Assembly (NCBI GenBank): GCA_900547105.1
Contig: URFL01000001.1
Location: forward strand, 62,001 to 126,000
Length of the DNA stretch: 64,000 bases
Origin: an uncultured Oscillospiraceae bacterium
GTDB lineage: Bacteria; Bacillota; Clostridia; Oscillospirales; Acutalibacteraceae
Direction of reading: 5' to 3'
Under the pieces are notes generated by a model, which worked only from the letters and a program-made list of their open reading frames with translations, did not search any database and was not told the DNA's origin. This document shows, one piece after another, positions 56,367 through 64,000 of this stretch (its first letter is position 1; every line of letters starts with the position of its first letter). A program made the translations under genes and the position numbers.

Positions 56367-56792
56367 TTATCTCTGCGCGGCGCGGCGCAATTGTTCCAGC
56401 TTATCGCTCATTAGCGCGATACCGGTGTCCACATCGTCCACATCGGCAACAGTGCGCTCCATCGGGCAAATGTCAGTGCCGTCGCGGTTGAGAATATGCT
56501 CCGCCAGCTCACCGTAATGCACGGTGATACCGCGATTTTCCAAAAACGCTTTGCCGCTTTTGGAAAGCGTTTGGGCGTATATCTCACACACACCGGCTTT
56601 GACAAACAGCATCGCCGCCGCCTTGCCGACTACGCGATCTGCCGCGGTATACCCGTGCAGATCCCGCCCCTCGCGTATCCATCCGAGCATCGGAGCCACC
56701 CCACGCTTGTCGCTGGTGAGAATATCCTCCCCTTTGCACAGCGCCAGTGTATGCCCCGCCAGATGAGTGATCGCTGTTTGCAGATCAGTCAT
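56367..56792 (-). CDS. DUF1893 family protein
   Basis: 141 residues from ATG 56792 (8 bp after AAAGGA; another ATG 9 bp upstream touches the ribosome site). Motifs include LALCKGEDILTSDKRGVAPM, DRVVGKAAAMLFVKAGV and YAQTLSKSGKAFLENRGI, typical of DUF1893, a small conserved family in anaerobes related to cytidine-deaminase-like folds. Function unknown. Last gene of the aldo/keto reductase operon. Confidence 0.85.
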   Translation of the reverse strand: MTDLQTAITHLAGHTLALCKGEDILTSDKRGVAPMLGWIREGRDLHGYTAADRVVGKAAAMLFVKAGVCEIYAQTLSKSGKAFLENRGITVHYGELAEHILNRDGTDICPMERTVADVDDVDTGIALMSDKLEQLRRAAQR

Positions 56793-57369
56793 GCGCGCCA
56801 TCCTTTTTCAGCAGCTCGTTCAGCCCCATCACCAGCAGCGGCACCAGTACCGCCTGCAGCGCCAGACCGACAAATCCGGTTTGAATCTGACCCCAGATCA
56901 TCGCGGGCGTGAACGGTACGATGCTTTGGAACACCGTCACCGCCAGCAGGAAGAATGCACGACCGCATACTTCCGCCAGTACCACTGCGGGGAACGCCAT
57001 CCACGAGCGCTGTGCGATCTTTTGGGAGAACAGACCGGTGATCAGCGCAAACACCGCCAGCTCCGCCATCATAAACGGCAGCCGCGCAAACGCCGGCATC
57101 GGGGTGCCAACCGAAGAGGTGATCAGATAGCTGACCAGCGGCGCCATCAGCCCTACGCCCAACCCCCAGCGCCAGCCGAGCAGACATCCGCCCAGCAGCA
57201 CCGGCAAATACATCGGCAGCAGCTTGACACCGGCTTCAGCGCCGATCGCCAGATGCGCCAGCTGCGGCAGCACTACCGCCAGCGCCACAACACCGGCGGC
57301 GATCAAGGCTTTCACTGTGATTTTCACGGACAGAGAAGCGTGTTTTCTTTCCAGTACATTTTCAATCAT
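56785..57369 (-). CDS. ECF transporter S component-like membrane protein
   Basis: 194 residues from ATG 57369. Six membrane helices with an Ala/Gly-rich first segment (ALAVVLPQLAHLAIGAEAGV, then YLPVLLGGCLLGWRWGLGVG) fit the substrate-binding S subunit of ECF vitamin transporters. Solitary S components share a common energy module (EcfAAT) encoded elsewhere. The substrate is unknown. It overlaps both neighbours by 8 bp. Confidence 0.78.
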   Translation of the reverse strand: MIENVLERKHASLSVKITVKALIAAGVVALAVVLPQLAHLAIGAEAGVKLLPMYLPVLLGGCLLGWRWGLGVGLMAPLVSYLITSSVGTPMPAFARLPFMMAELAVFALITGLFSQKIAQRSWMAFPAVVLAEVCGRAFFLLAVTVFQSIVPFTPAMIWGQIQTGFVGLALQAVLVPLLVMGLNELLKKDGAHD

Positions 57370-58483
57370 GATGGGACTCTCCTTTGTTAAAATATTGAGA
57401 AATGGTGTGCATACGCTGTTGTTGATCCACCTTGAACGGACAGCGACGGTTGCAGTGTCCGCAGCCAAGGCAGGCATCGGCGTTGATCGCCAGTTTGCTG
57501 TAATGGTCGTGTGCCATGTTGTCGCCCGCCAGCGACAGATCGTAGTATTTGTTGACCAGCCCCACATCAATGCCCGCCGGGCACGGTTCACAATGGTTGC
57601 AGTACACGCAGTTGCCCACCGCTGTCTGCGGGGTAAACGCGCCGATCACCGCATAATCGTTTTGCTCCGGTGTCGAATCGGGGAAGGTCAGCAGCTCGCG
57701 CAAATCGTTAAGACTGCGCACGCCGGGCACCGCCGTGAGCACCGCCGGACGATCCAGCACATATTGCAGGCACTGATTTTTGGTGAGCGCTTTGCGGAAA
57801 GGGGAGGTGTTGTCCGACAACAGCTGTCCGCCGTGGAACGGCTTCATCACCGAAATGCCGATCTGCTCCGCCTCGCACCGGCGGAACAGCGCGGCGCGCT
57901 CGCCGGTGGTGCCGATGCCGTATTCGTCGCCGCATTCCAGATCATACGCGGGGTTGATGGAAAACATCATCATATCCATCAGCCCGGTGTCGATCAGCCG
58001 GTTGGCGACCTGCGGCGTGTGGGAGGAAAACCCGATATGCCGCACCACGCCTTTGGCTTTCAGCTCTTTGACAAAATCAAAAATGCCGCTGTCGCGCAGA
58101 TCGTCGATATCGCTTAACTCGTCCACGCAGTGCAAAAAGCCGAAATCCACATAATCGGTTTTGAGCTGCTCCAGCTCCCACGCAAAGGTGGATTGCACTT
58201 CTTTGAGGTTGCGCGACCAGCCGTATTCGCCGCTTTGATTGTAAACCGCGCCGAAATGCAGCTGAAAATACACCTTGTCGCGAACGCCCTCGATGGCGCG
58301 GCCAAACGGCGCATACACCGCCGCCCCACCGGCGCACAGATCAAAAAAGTTGATGCCATGCTCGATTGCCTGTCGCACCACCGCTTCGATCTCGTCCGGC
58401 GGAGTGTTTTGTATGCCGCCCATCCCCAGCCCCAGCGTGCTGATACGCTCCTCGCCGCGGGGCAGTTTTCGATAGGTCATCAT
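57362..58483 (-). CDS. Aldo/keto reductase with C-terminal 4Fe-4S ferredoxin domain
   Basis: 373 residues. N-terminal aldo/keto barrel (LGLGMGGIQNTPPDEIEAVV, FFDLCAGGAAVY, VRHIGFSSHTP). The usual AKR catalytic Tyr region (D-x-x-x-x-Y) reads DLCAGGAAVY, with Tyr kept. The C-terminus has ferredoxin cysteines CVYCNHCEPCPAG and CLGCGHCNRRCPF. Such reductases link NAD(P)H or ferredoxin to small carbonyls or flavins in anaerobes. It overlaps the second reductase gene by 4 bp. Confidence 0.9.
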   Translation of the reverse strand: MMTYRKLPRGEERISTLGLGMGGIQNTPPDEIEAVVRQAIEHGINFFDLCAGGAAVYAPFGRAIEGVRDKVYFQLHFGAVYNQSGEYGWSRNLKEVQSTFAWELEQLKTDYVDFGFLHCVDELSDIDDLRDSGIFDFVKELKAKGVVRHIGFSSHTPQVANRLIDTGLMDMMMFSINPAYDLECGDEYGIGTTGERAALFRRCEAEQIGISVMKPFHGGQLLSDNTSPFRKALTKNQCLQYVLDRPAVLTAVPGVRSLNDLRELLTFPDSTPEQNDYAVIGAFTPQTAVGNCVYCNHCEPCPAGIDVGLVNKYYDLSLAGDNMAHDHYSKLAINADACLGCGHCNRRCPFKVDQQQRMHTISQYFNKGESHHD

Positions 58484-59598
58484 TTCTTTTCAAACTCCTT
58501 CGCCACATCTTTGAGCAGCTGACGAATGGGCAAATGCTGCGGACATGCCTTTTCGCATTTCCCGCAAGCGATACAATCGGAGGCTTTGCCGTTGAGCTTG
58601 GTGTAGACTTCTTCATAATAATAATCGGCATTCCAGTCGTTGTAAAGCTTTTTCGTATTCAAGCAGGAAAAAAGATTGGGGATTTCAATATGCTTGGGAC
58701 ATCCGTCGGTGCAATAACGGCAAGCGGTGCAGGGAATCAGATGCTTGGAGTGGAAGATTTCGCAAACCTTCGCCACCGCCTGCTGCTCGGTTTCGTTCAG
58801 CGGCTGAAAATCTTGCATATACGACAGGTTATCCTGCATTTGCTGCATATTGCTCATGCCGGAAAGCACCATGAAAATGCCGTCAAATCCGGCGGCAAAC
58901 CGAATGGCATAGCTGGCAGGGCTGCCGCCGTGCAGATCGTCCAGCACCTTTTTGGCATCTTCCGGCAGATTGACCAGATTGCCGCCCTTGACCGGTTCCA
59001 TCACAATGACCGGCTTGCCGTGCTTGCGACATACCTCGTAGCACAGCCGCGACTGCACCGCCGGATCGTCAAAATCAAGATAGTTCAGCTGGATCTGTAC
59101 CGCCTCGATCTGCGGATACGCCGTCAAAATCTCGTCCAGCACCTCGGCTTTGTCGTGGAACGACAGTCCCACATGCCGGATCTTGCCTTCGGCTTTCAGT
59201 TCAAACGCCTGCTCATAGGCGCGGCAGCGTTTGTATTTTTCAAAAATATCCTTGCTTTGCGCGTGCATCAGATAAAAATCGAAATAATCCACCCCGCAGG
59301 ATTCCAGCTGTTTTTCAAACAGTGGACGCACCTCTTCCTCTGTATGAAACAGAGCGGTGGACAGCTTGTCGGTCAAAATAAAGCTGTCGCGCGGGTAGCG
59401 TTTGGCAATGCAGTCGCGGATAGCGGTTTCGCTTTGCCCGCCGAGATACACCCGTGCGGTGTCAAAATAGTTGAATCCCTGCGCCATGTATTCGTCCACC
59501 ATTTTGGTGAACTCGGCGTAGTCCACTTTGTCACCATCCATGGGCAGCCGCATACAACCGAAGCCGAAATTCTTCTTGACATTTTCAAATTCGCTCAT
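58480..59598 (-). CDS. Aldo/keto reductase with C-terminal 4Fe-4S ferredoxin domain
   Basis: 372 residues, paralogue of the downstream gene. Barrel motifs are FGFGCMRLP, FNYFDTARVY (catalytic Asp and Tyr), DKLS with the Lys, and HAQS with the His. C-terminal cysteines are CTACRYCTDGCPKH and CIACGKCEKACPQH for two 4Fe-4S clusters. It is the first gene of the operon, behind the promoter with a MerR-type dyad. Confidence 0.92.
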   Translation of the reverse strand: MSEFENVKKNFGFGCMRLPMDGDKVDYAEFTKMVDEYMAQGFNYFDTARVYLGGQSETAIRDCIAKRYPRDSFILTDKLSTALFHTEEEVRPLFEKQLESCGVDYFDFYLMHAQSKDIFEKYKRCRAYEQAFELKAEGKIRHVGLSFHDKAEVLDEILTAYPQIEAVQIQLNYLDFDDPAVQSRLCYEVCRKHGKPVIVMEPVKGGNLVNLPEDAKKVLDDLHGGSPASYAIRFAAGFDGIFMVLSGMSNMQQMQDNLSYMQDFQPLNETEQQAVAKVCEIFHSKHLIPCTACRYCTDGCPKHIEIPNLFSCLNTKKLYNDWNADYYYEEVYTKLNGKASDCIACGKCEKACPQHLPIRQLLKDVAKEFEKK

Positions 59599-59673
59599 GT
59601 CTTTCGTTCCTTTCTGTGTATAATATGATCATAGGCAACCGGAGCATTGTCGCGCTGTGTCGCCGTTGCCCTC

Positions 59674-59704
59674 ATTATATACCTTGAAGTCGACTCTAAG
59701 TCAA
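59674..59704 (-). promoter_or_regulatory. Promoter with 19-bp spacer and MerR/NmlR-type dyad operator
   Basis: Minus strand TTGACT (59704-59699), 19-bp spacer, TATAAT (59679-59674). Within the spacer lies CTTAGAG-TCGA-CTTCAAG (59700-59683), a dyad like the CTTAAAG-N4-CTTTAAG site of AdhR/NmlR-type MerR regulators. An overlong spacer with a spacer-centred dyad is the classic arrangement of MerR-activated promoters. No merR gene is in the window. Confidence 0.8.
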
Positions 59705-59760
59705 GAGGAAAATGGCAATTTTCTGTACAATATCGTACGGCATTTTGATGCCGTTCTCGC

Positions 59761-59789
59761 TTGCAAATTTCGCTGGATTGTGGTATGGT
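59761..59789 (+). promoter_or_regulatory. Promoter of the TSUP gene
   Basis: TTGCAA 59761-59766, 17-bp spacer, TATGGT 59784-59789, 36 bp before the ATG. Confidence 0.6.
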
Positions 59790-59825
59790 CATGTTGCGAA
59801 ATACATAGAAGTAAGGAAAACATTT

Positions 59826-60593
59826 ATGCTGAACATTATCATTTGTATCATCGCCGGTTTGGGAGCCGGCTTGGGCACCGGCTTTGCCGGTATGAGCGCG
59901 GCGGCAGTCATCAGCCCGATGCTCATTACCTTTTTACATATGGATCCGTATATGGCGGTCGGCATCGCGCTGGCCAGCGATGTGCTTGCCAGCGCGGTTT
60001 CAGCTTACACATACGGCAAAAACAAAAATCTCGACATCAAAAACGGATTGATTATGATGCTGGCGGTGCTGTGTTTCACAATGGTGGGAAGCTATGTCGC
60101 CAGTGTGGTACCCAAAACGACCATGGGCAATTTCTCCGTTTTTATGACGCTGCTGTTGGGCGTTAAGTTTATTGTCAAACCGGTTGTGGAGCCCAAAAAA
60201 CGTTTTTCCTCCGCCACCGCCGGACAAAAAGCGGTACGCTCGGTACTTTGCGGTGCGATGGTGGGTTTTATCTGCGGCTTTGTGGGCGCTGGCGGCGGTA
60301 TGATGATGCTGCTGGTGCTTACCTCCGTGCTGGGGTATGAGCTGAAAACCGCCGTGGGCACCAGCGTGTTCATCATGAGCGCTACTGCGCTCACCGGTGC
60401 CATCAGCCATTTTTCCATCGGCGGCGCGCCGGATTGGCAGGCGCTGGTGGTTTGCGTTATCAGCACACTGGTGTTCGCCCAAATCGCCGCGTTGTTCGCC
60501 AACAAATCGCAGCCCAAAACGCTCAACCGTATCACCGGTGCCATTCTGGTGCTGCTGGGGGCATCGATCCTCGTCGTAAATTACTTGGGCTAA
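59826..60593 (+). CDS. TSUP family (TauE/SafE-like) permease
   Basis: 255 residues from ATG 59826 (AAGGA 9 bp upstream). Eight predicted helices in two repeats, each with the TSUP glycine motif: GLGAGLGTGFAGMSAAAVIS near the start and GFICGFVGAGGGMMMLLVLT in the second half. The family moves sulfite, sulfonates or other small anions. Substrate not evident. The mscS-like gene follows after 38 bp. Confidence 0.9.
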   Translation: MLNIIICIIAGLGAGLGTGFAGMSAAAVISPMLITFLHMDPYMAVGIALASDVLASAVSAYTYGKNKNLDIKNGLIMMLAVLCFTMVGSYVASVVPKTTMGNFSVFMTLLLGVKFIVKPVVEPKKRFSSATAGQKAVRSVLCGAMVGFICGFVGAGGGMMMLLVLTSVLGYELKTAVGTSVFIMSATALTGAISHFSIGGAPDWQALVVCVISTLVFAQIAALFANKSQPKTLNRITGAILVLLGASILVVNYLG

Positions 60594-60631
60594 AGTGAGC
60601 AGCAGATGCTATATTGAAAGGATGAACAAAA

Positions 60632-61420
60632 GTGGATGCTTTTTTTAAATTTTTGATCCGGCCGAACACGATCGTCAGTATCGCGTTGGTGATAGCGGCA
60701 GTCGTGGTGTGGCAGCTGGTGCGCGTGATGTATAAACGCCACACGGCAGCGGGAAAAGCTAAGGGCGAACGAGCAACGCTGATGCGTGTGTTGTTTGGCG
60801 TTTTACGCTTTTTGATCGTTGCCGGCACGCTGCTGATGGTGCTGCAAATCAACGGCGTGAATGTGACCTCGGCGGTAGCCGGACTGGGATTGTTGAGCGC
60901 TATCGTCGGCTTGGCAATACAGGATATTCTAAAGGATGTCATTATGGGCATCCACATTATGACCGATCATTTCTTTTCGGTGGGGGATGTGATACGATAC
61001 GGTGATATCGAAGGGGTAGTGACCGGCTTCACGATGAAGTCGACCACGGTGCGCAGTACATTTGATGGCACCATCACCACCATCTGCAATCGCAACATTT
61101 CACAGATCACCAAGCTGCCGCCCTCGCTGATGGTGGATATTGATCTGCCGCTGTCTTATGACGAGGATTTCCGCAAAGTGAATGTGGTGCTGCAAGCGGC
61201 CTGTGACAAGATCGGGAAACTGGAGGGCATCGACCGGAGCATCTACAAAGGAACACAGGAATTTGCGCCGTCCGCGATTGTCTATAAGCTGCGGTTTTAT
61301 TGTCCACCGGAAACCAAATATGACCGCACCCGTGAGGCGATTCAGCTGCTGCAGCGCGAGCTGGATGCCGCCGACATCCATATTCCGTATAACCAACTGG
61401 ATGTGCACACCGTGGCGTGA
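60632..61420 (+). CDS. Small-conductance mechanosensitive channel (MscS family)
   Basis: 262 residues with a GTG start. Two N-terminal helices (~10-25, 58-75) precede the pore helix VTSAVAGLGLLSAIVGLAIQ and the cytoplasmic beta domain FFSVGDVIRYGDIEGVVTGF with R-S-T-F-D-G-T. It opens under membrane tension to release solutes in osmotic downshock. It may share the TSUP promoter. Confidence 0.92.
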   Translation: MDAFFKFLIRPNTIVSIALVIAAVVVWQLVRVMYKRHTAAGKAKGERATLMRVLFGVLRFLIVAGTLLMVLQINGVNVTSAVAGLGLLSAIVGLAIQDILKDVIMGIHIMTDHFFSVGDVIRYGDIEGVVTGFTMKSTTVRSTFDGTITTICNRNISQITKLPPSLMVDIDLPLSYDEDFRKVNVVLQAACDKIGKLEGIDRSIYKGTQEFAPSAIVYKLRFYCPPETKYDRTREAIQLLQRELDAADIHIPYNQLDVHTVA

Positions 61421-61447
61421 GGAAATGCCGTAAGGGGAGGGGCGCTT

Positions 61448-61891
61448 TTGTTGAAGAAGTTCTATTTTCGGTTAAAGGTGTTCTATGCGGTAGCTGCCGC
61501 GTTTCTTGCTGTTTTGTTCGTCCTCACTTGTGTTTATAATATTCCGAAAGGCGATGGACAACCGATACTGCTCATGTTGCTGGCGCTTGTCGGAATCAGC
61601 GCCATAGCGATTGGCATTTTGCTGTATTACAGAAATGTTGTTGTGGATATCTCCTTTGATAACGTCGATACCATTGTAAAAACGAATAGTCATGTTTACC
61701 GTTTGCCGAGTGTCAATTTTACCGAAATCAACGATGCAAAATCGGTGGCAAAAATATATCTTTTGTATTCTGATGAAAAGGGAAGTCGGAGGTTTGTTTT
61801 TCAAAAAAGATATTCGCCTTTTCGCTCCTATTCGTTGAATATGGATGAGATGAAAAAGCACATGACATCGGCTATTTTTAAGGTATCTTGA
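61448..61891 (+). CDS. Small membrane protein of unknown function
   Basis: 147 residues with a TTG start after AGGGGAGGGG. Two membrane helices (~10-30 and 41-60) precede a soluble domain (VVVDISFDNVDTIVKTNSHV, then SRRFVFQKRYSPFRSY) like PH-type or DUF-type cytosolic modules that follow two-helix anchors. Codon use is AT-richer than that of mscS. No family recognised. Confidence 0.7.
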   Translation: MLKKFYFRLKVFYAVAAAFLAVLFVLTCVYNIPKGDGQPILLMLLALVGISAIAIGILLYYRNVVVDISFDNVDTIVKTNSHVYRLPSVNFTEINDAKSVAKIYLLYSDEKGSRRFVFQKRYSPFRSYSLNMDEMKKHMTSAIFKVS

Positions 61892-61977
61892 ATGGCAGAT
61901 ACACACAGATGAACATTTAGTGTCAAACACAGCGTGTGAATCTGAAACAAGCTGCCGGGGCAGGAAGCACCCGCTCT

Positions 61978-62574
61978 TTATAGCTTGAAAAAATGTTTTG
62001 CTTTACCGTTTACAAACTGGATGATAGGTCCGGAGATGACAATTGTAATGATGGTGCACACACCGAATGTTCCGCCAAGCAGAACTCCTGTAACCACCAT
62101 TAACCCATCCAATACCATGCGAACATTTTTGACCTGCCAGTGATTCTTCTCCGCTAATGCGAAAGTTACGGCTTCGTATGACCCTCTTCCCAAAGATGCC
62201 GCAGCATACAATCCTGTCCCAACCGCAAATAAAATTACACCCAGCAGCATAATAAGCAAGTTGAGCCACACATACTTGCTGTATAGGTGACAGGAGGAAA
62301 ACAATTCTACACAGGCGCTGTACACGATTTGATACAGAATGGTTCCTATGTGAATTTGTGAACGATCGTATATTGCAGCAAAGAGAATCATCACAATCGC
62401 TACTACAAACGATGCCATTCCGATACTCATATGAAAAGTGGTGGAAAGCCCCTGCCACAGAACAGCAAGGGTGGCACCGCCAAACCCGGCGTATAGTGCA
62501 AGGGTAATACCATATGCAGCTATGATGGAGCCAACGACGATTATGATCAGCTTTTTTAATAAGTTTTTTGACAT
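61978..62574 (-). CDS. YczE/YitT-like integral membrane protein
   Basis: 198 residues from ATG 62574 (AGAAGG upstream). Five hydrophobic segments; YczE-like features are VGSIIAAYGITLALYAGFGG near the N-terminus and GTGLYAAASLGRGSYEAVTF in the middle. YczE-type proteins are often controlled by MocR-type regulators; function unknown. TGGACA repeats surround its promoter. Confidence 0.82.
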   Translation of the reverse strand: MSKNLLKKLIIIVVGSIIAAYGITLALYAGFGGATLAVLWQGLSTTFHMSIGMASFVVAIVMILFAAIYDRSQIHIGTILYQIVYSACVELFSSCHLYSKYVWLNLLIMLLGVILFAVGTGLYAAASLGRGSYEAVTFALAEKNHWQVKNVRMVLDGLMVVTGVLLGGTFGVCTIITIVISGPIIQFVNGKAKHFFKL

Positions 62575-62599
62575 CTTTTTTTCGCCTTCTCTGACGGAT

Positions 62600-62646
62600 T
62601 GTCCACGAATTGTGTCCAGTTTATCATAAAAACGAAGGGTGGACAA
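62600..62646 (-). promoter_or_regulatory. Promoter of the YczE-like gene with repeated TGGACA motifs
   Basis: Minus strand TTGTCC (62646-62641), 17-bp spacer, TAAACT (62623-62618). TGGACA occurs in direct repeat at 62618-62613 and 62605-62600 (13 bp apart) and in opposite orientation over the -35 (62640-62645), a candidate regulator site. Confidence 0.55.
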
Positions 62647-62687
62647 GAAGCATCAACATACTATCTCATTTTGATGGGATTACACCG

Positions 62688-62722
62688 AAAAAAGCCTGCC
62701 GTGTATTCGGCAGGCCTTTTTC
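62688..62722 (-). terminator. Terminator of the XRE-type regulator gene
   Basis: AAAAAAGCCTGCC / GGCAGGCCTTTTT with T-runs on both strands, ending 2 bp from the stop codon of the minus-strand gene. Confidence 0.85.
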
Positions 62723-62723
62723 G

Positions 62724-63242
62724 TTAATGCGGCAAATATTTTTTCTTTACAACAATGCATCCGATAATGGCACCAACCAAAGCAAAGGGGGCCACTCTGA
62801 CAAACAGAAACTCAAAAGCGTGGTAAAAGGTTCCGACCACTGCGGTTTCAGGATCGTTAAAATCCCAATGAAGATATGGACTGGGGAAGGCAATGAAAAA
62901 TGCGAAGAACAGGACGATTATGGCTGCCAACGAAAACAGGAGCCAATATAGCACCTTCCATTTTCGCAGCTTTCTTTTGGCAAGCTGCAGGTTGATCACT
63001 TCCAGCTTTTCTGCAATCACTTTCAAATCGTCAGTGGGGGACTCTGTGACCGTTTCTCCCAACAATGTGCTGACAGGCGTTTCGAGCACCTCCGAAATCG
63101 AAATCAGCATATCCGCATCCGGAACCGATAGCCCTTGTTCCCATTTGGAGATGGTCTGTCTGACCACATGTACTTTGATGGCCAGCTCCTCTTGCGAAAG
63201 ACCTTTGGCTTTTCTGATGGCTTTCAGATTATCACTTAGCAT
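62724..63242 (-). CDS. XRE-family helix-turn-helix protein with membrane helices
   Basis: 172 residues from ATG 63242 (AAAGGAG 10 bp upstream). N-terminal HTH_3 domain (LKAIRKAKGLSQEELAIKVH, then VRQTISKWEQGLSVPDADML), then a coil, two membrane helices (~110-130 and 145-165) and a basic end KKKYLPH. Membrane-anchored XRE regulators of this form are common in Firmicutes and may respond to envelope or cell signals. No target is obvious. Confidence 0.88.
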   Translation of the reverse strand: MLSDNLKAIRKAKGLSQEELAIKVHVVRQTISKWEQGLSVPDADMLISISEVLETPVSTLLGETVTESPTDDLKVIAEKLEVINLQLAKRKLRKWKVLYWLLFSLAAIIVLFFAFFIAFPSPYLHWDFNDPETAVVGTFYHAFEFLFVRVAPFALVGAIIGCIVVKKKYLPH

Positions 63243-63321
63243 CAAGCTCTCACTCCTTTCACCGGAATTGTATCGCAAAAAGCGCGTTGCTCAAAGCAAC
63301 GCAAATGAACATTGCGCCATT

Positions 63322-63768
63322 TCAAATATTTCGCTCATTTAAAAGCCATTCTTTTGCCGGTTCAATGCCATCAAAAAATTTGATTGCAAAACCGTGCCCA
63401 TATAATATTTTTTTAAGTTTTTTACAGGAAAGTCCGTCTGCCCCCACAAAAGCCACACGCATAAATTGTTTGCCGGGTTTAATGAGTGCGTCTGCTATTT
63501 CTGAGATCAATTGTTCCGTAATAATGGTTTCGTCGAGGACAAAGGTGATATATCCCGGAGAGGATGGACGACGAAATATGGCCGTATCCCTGCGTAGCTT
63601 TTGGATGGCAAGCTCGGTATATTGGTATATTCCGTCCAGATGCTCAAACCATATTTCTCCACCGGCAAAAGGGAGAATAAATGATTTTTTTCTTACGCCC
63701 GGTAATTCATCGGGATGTTTATCGGCACATCCCGATGTGTATCTCAACTTATCTTTTTTTATAAACAT
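63322..63768 (-). CDS. Hypothetical protein, possibly STAS/SpoIIAA-like
   Basis: 148 residues with CGGAG 8 bp before the ATG. The second half (YITFVLDETIITEQLISEIA, VAFVGADGLSCKKLKKILYG, FFDGIEPAKEWLL) has the strand-helix rhythm and EPAKEWL ending of SpoIIAA-like proteins; the first half is unmatched. AT-rich codon use. Function not assigned. Confidence 0.6.
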   Translation of the reverse strand: MFIKKDKLRYTSGCADKHPDELPGVRKKSFILPFAGGEIWFEHLDGIYQYTELAIQKLRRDTAIFRRPSSPGYITFVLDETIITEQLISEIADALIKPGKQFMRVAFVGADGLSCKKLKKILYGHGFAIKFFDGIEPAKEWLLNERNI

Positions 63769-63905
63769 GGTTTATCTCCGTCATAACAAATTTTATTTTT
63801 GTAATCTCAACGCCTGTATCCTATGCCAGTATCGCTTTTTTATGATTTTAATCGTTAAGCATACTTATAATATCATTATATAAGATTTCGAGCAATAAAT
63901 TATAT

Positions 63906-63945
63906 AAAAAAGCCCACCGTAATTCTATCAAAATTACGGTGGACT
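63906..63945 (-). terminator. Terminator of tRNA-Ser
   Basis: Minus strand AAGTCCACCGTAATT / AATTACGGTGGGCTT, one mismatch, followed by TTTT, 4 bp after the tRNA 3' end. Shape and sequence resemble the hairpin at 24586-24620. Confidence 0.82.
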
Positions 63946-63949
63946 TATA

Positions 63950-64000
63950 TGGCGGAGACGGAGAGATTCGAACTCTCGTGCCCGTTAAGGCAAACGCATT
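63950..64000 (-). tRNA. tRNA-Ser, 3' part (truncated by the window edge)
   Basis: Minus strand reads toward the 3' end as a long variable arm (GTTTGCC...GGGCAC), T-arm GAGAGTTCGAATCTCTC, acceptor strand CGTCTCC, discriminator G and encoded CCA. The long variable arm and G discriminator indicate serine. The anticodon lies outside the window. Confidence 0.85.

Overview
The window looks like chromosomal DNA of a GC-rich member of the Clostridia, probably the Ruminococcaceae/Oscillospiraceae branch. Evidence: Gram-positive style TTGACA/TATAAT promoters and strong GGAGG ribosome binding sites, a dockerin-bearing glycoside hydrolase, Thr-rich sortase-type surface proteins, the GGGtGRT/NifU-like gene pair, SpoVB/MurJ-like and HemZ proteins, and a Clostridia-type LexA box. 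No phage, insertion sequence or CRISPR array was seen. I assign no species.

Layout. 1-3.2 kb: 3' end of a GH2/PDZ/CBM6-like/dockerin enzyme, then convergent phosphoglycerate mutase. 3.3-5.7 kb: two-gene ABC exporter. 5.8-18 kb: housekeeping operons (PcrA-type helicase, GIY-YIG, Dtd, MBL hydrolase, HemZ, nucleoside kinase, zinc-ribbon protein, purine nucleoside phosphorylase, MTA/SAH deaminase, flippase, MazG, HU). 18-24.6 kb: accessory stretch with an MFS transporter behind a structured leader, an orphan YefM-like antitoxin with a perfect palindromic operator, DegV, and a TetR-led cluster with a Vat-type acetyltransferase and an AT-richer MATE pump. 24.7-31.5 kb: tRNA-Pro(CGG), RsmE, PrmA, phosphohexomutase, a lone MacB-type ATPase, DNA polymerase I. 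31.7-36.3 kb: a 1493-residue cell-wall adhesin. 36.4-40.6 kb: GGGtGRT/NifU-like pair, TtcA-like protein, small unknown genes, tRNA-Pro(GGG).

40.9-44.2 kb is a cobalamin-riboswitch operon of two surface proteins with transcobalamin-like (DUF4430) domains. One also has an alpha/alpha toroid, so it carries the two folds of mammalian intrinsic factor in the same order, separated by a transmembrane hairpin. 44.2-47.1 kb: a MATE pump behind a short attenuator (possible guanidine-IV/mepA riboswitch), a DtxR-type regulator and an autoregulated TetR regulator. 47.3-49.3 kb: an AgrC/AgrA-like two-component pair with no AgrB/AgrD. 49.4-52.4 kb: a methionine ABC importer whose MetQ lipoprotein is circularly permuted, behind a short upstream ORF.

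52.4-56.4 kb: a LexA-box-controlled Y-family polymerase plus YolD-like protein, divergent from a three-gene operon (PriA-barrel-like protein, J-like coiled-coil protein, HIRAN protein). 56.4-59.7 kb: an operon of two ferredoxin-type aldo/keto reductases, an ECF S component and a DUF1893 protein behind a 19-bp-spacer promoter with a MerR/NmlR-type dyad. 59.7-64 kb: TSUP permease, MscS channel, small membrane proteins, an XRE-type membrane regulator, an unknown protein and a truncated tRNA-Ser.

The strongest leads are the cobalamin-riboswitch intrinsic-factor-like operon, the circularly permuted MetQ, and the HIRAN/J-like operon facing the SOS polymerase. All assignments come from reading the sequence; no database search was run.
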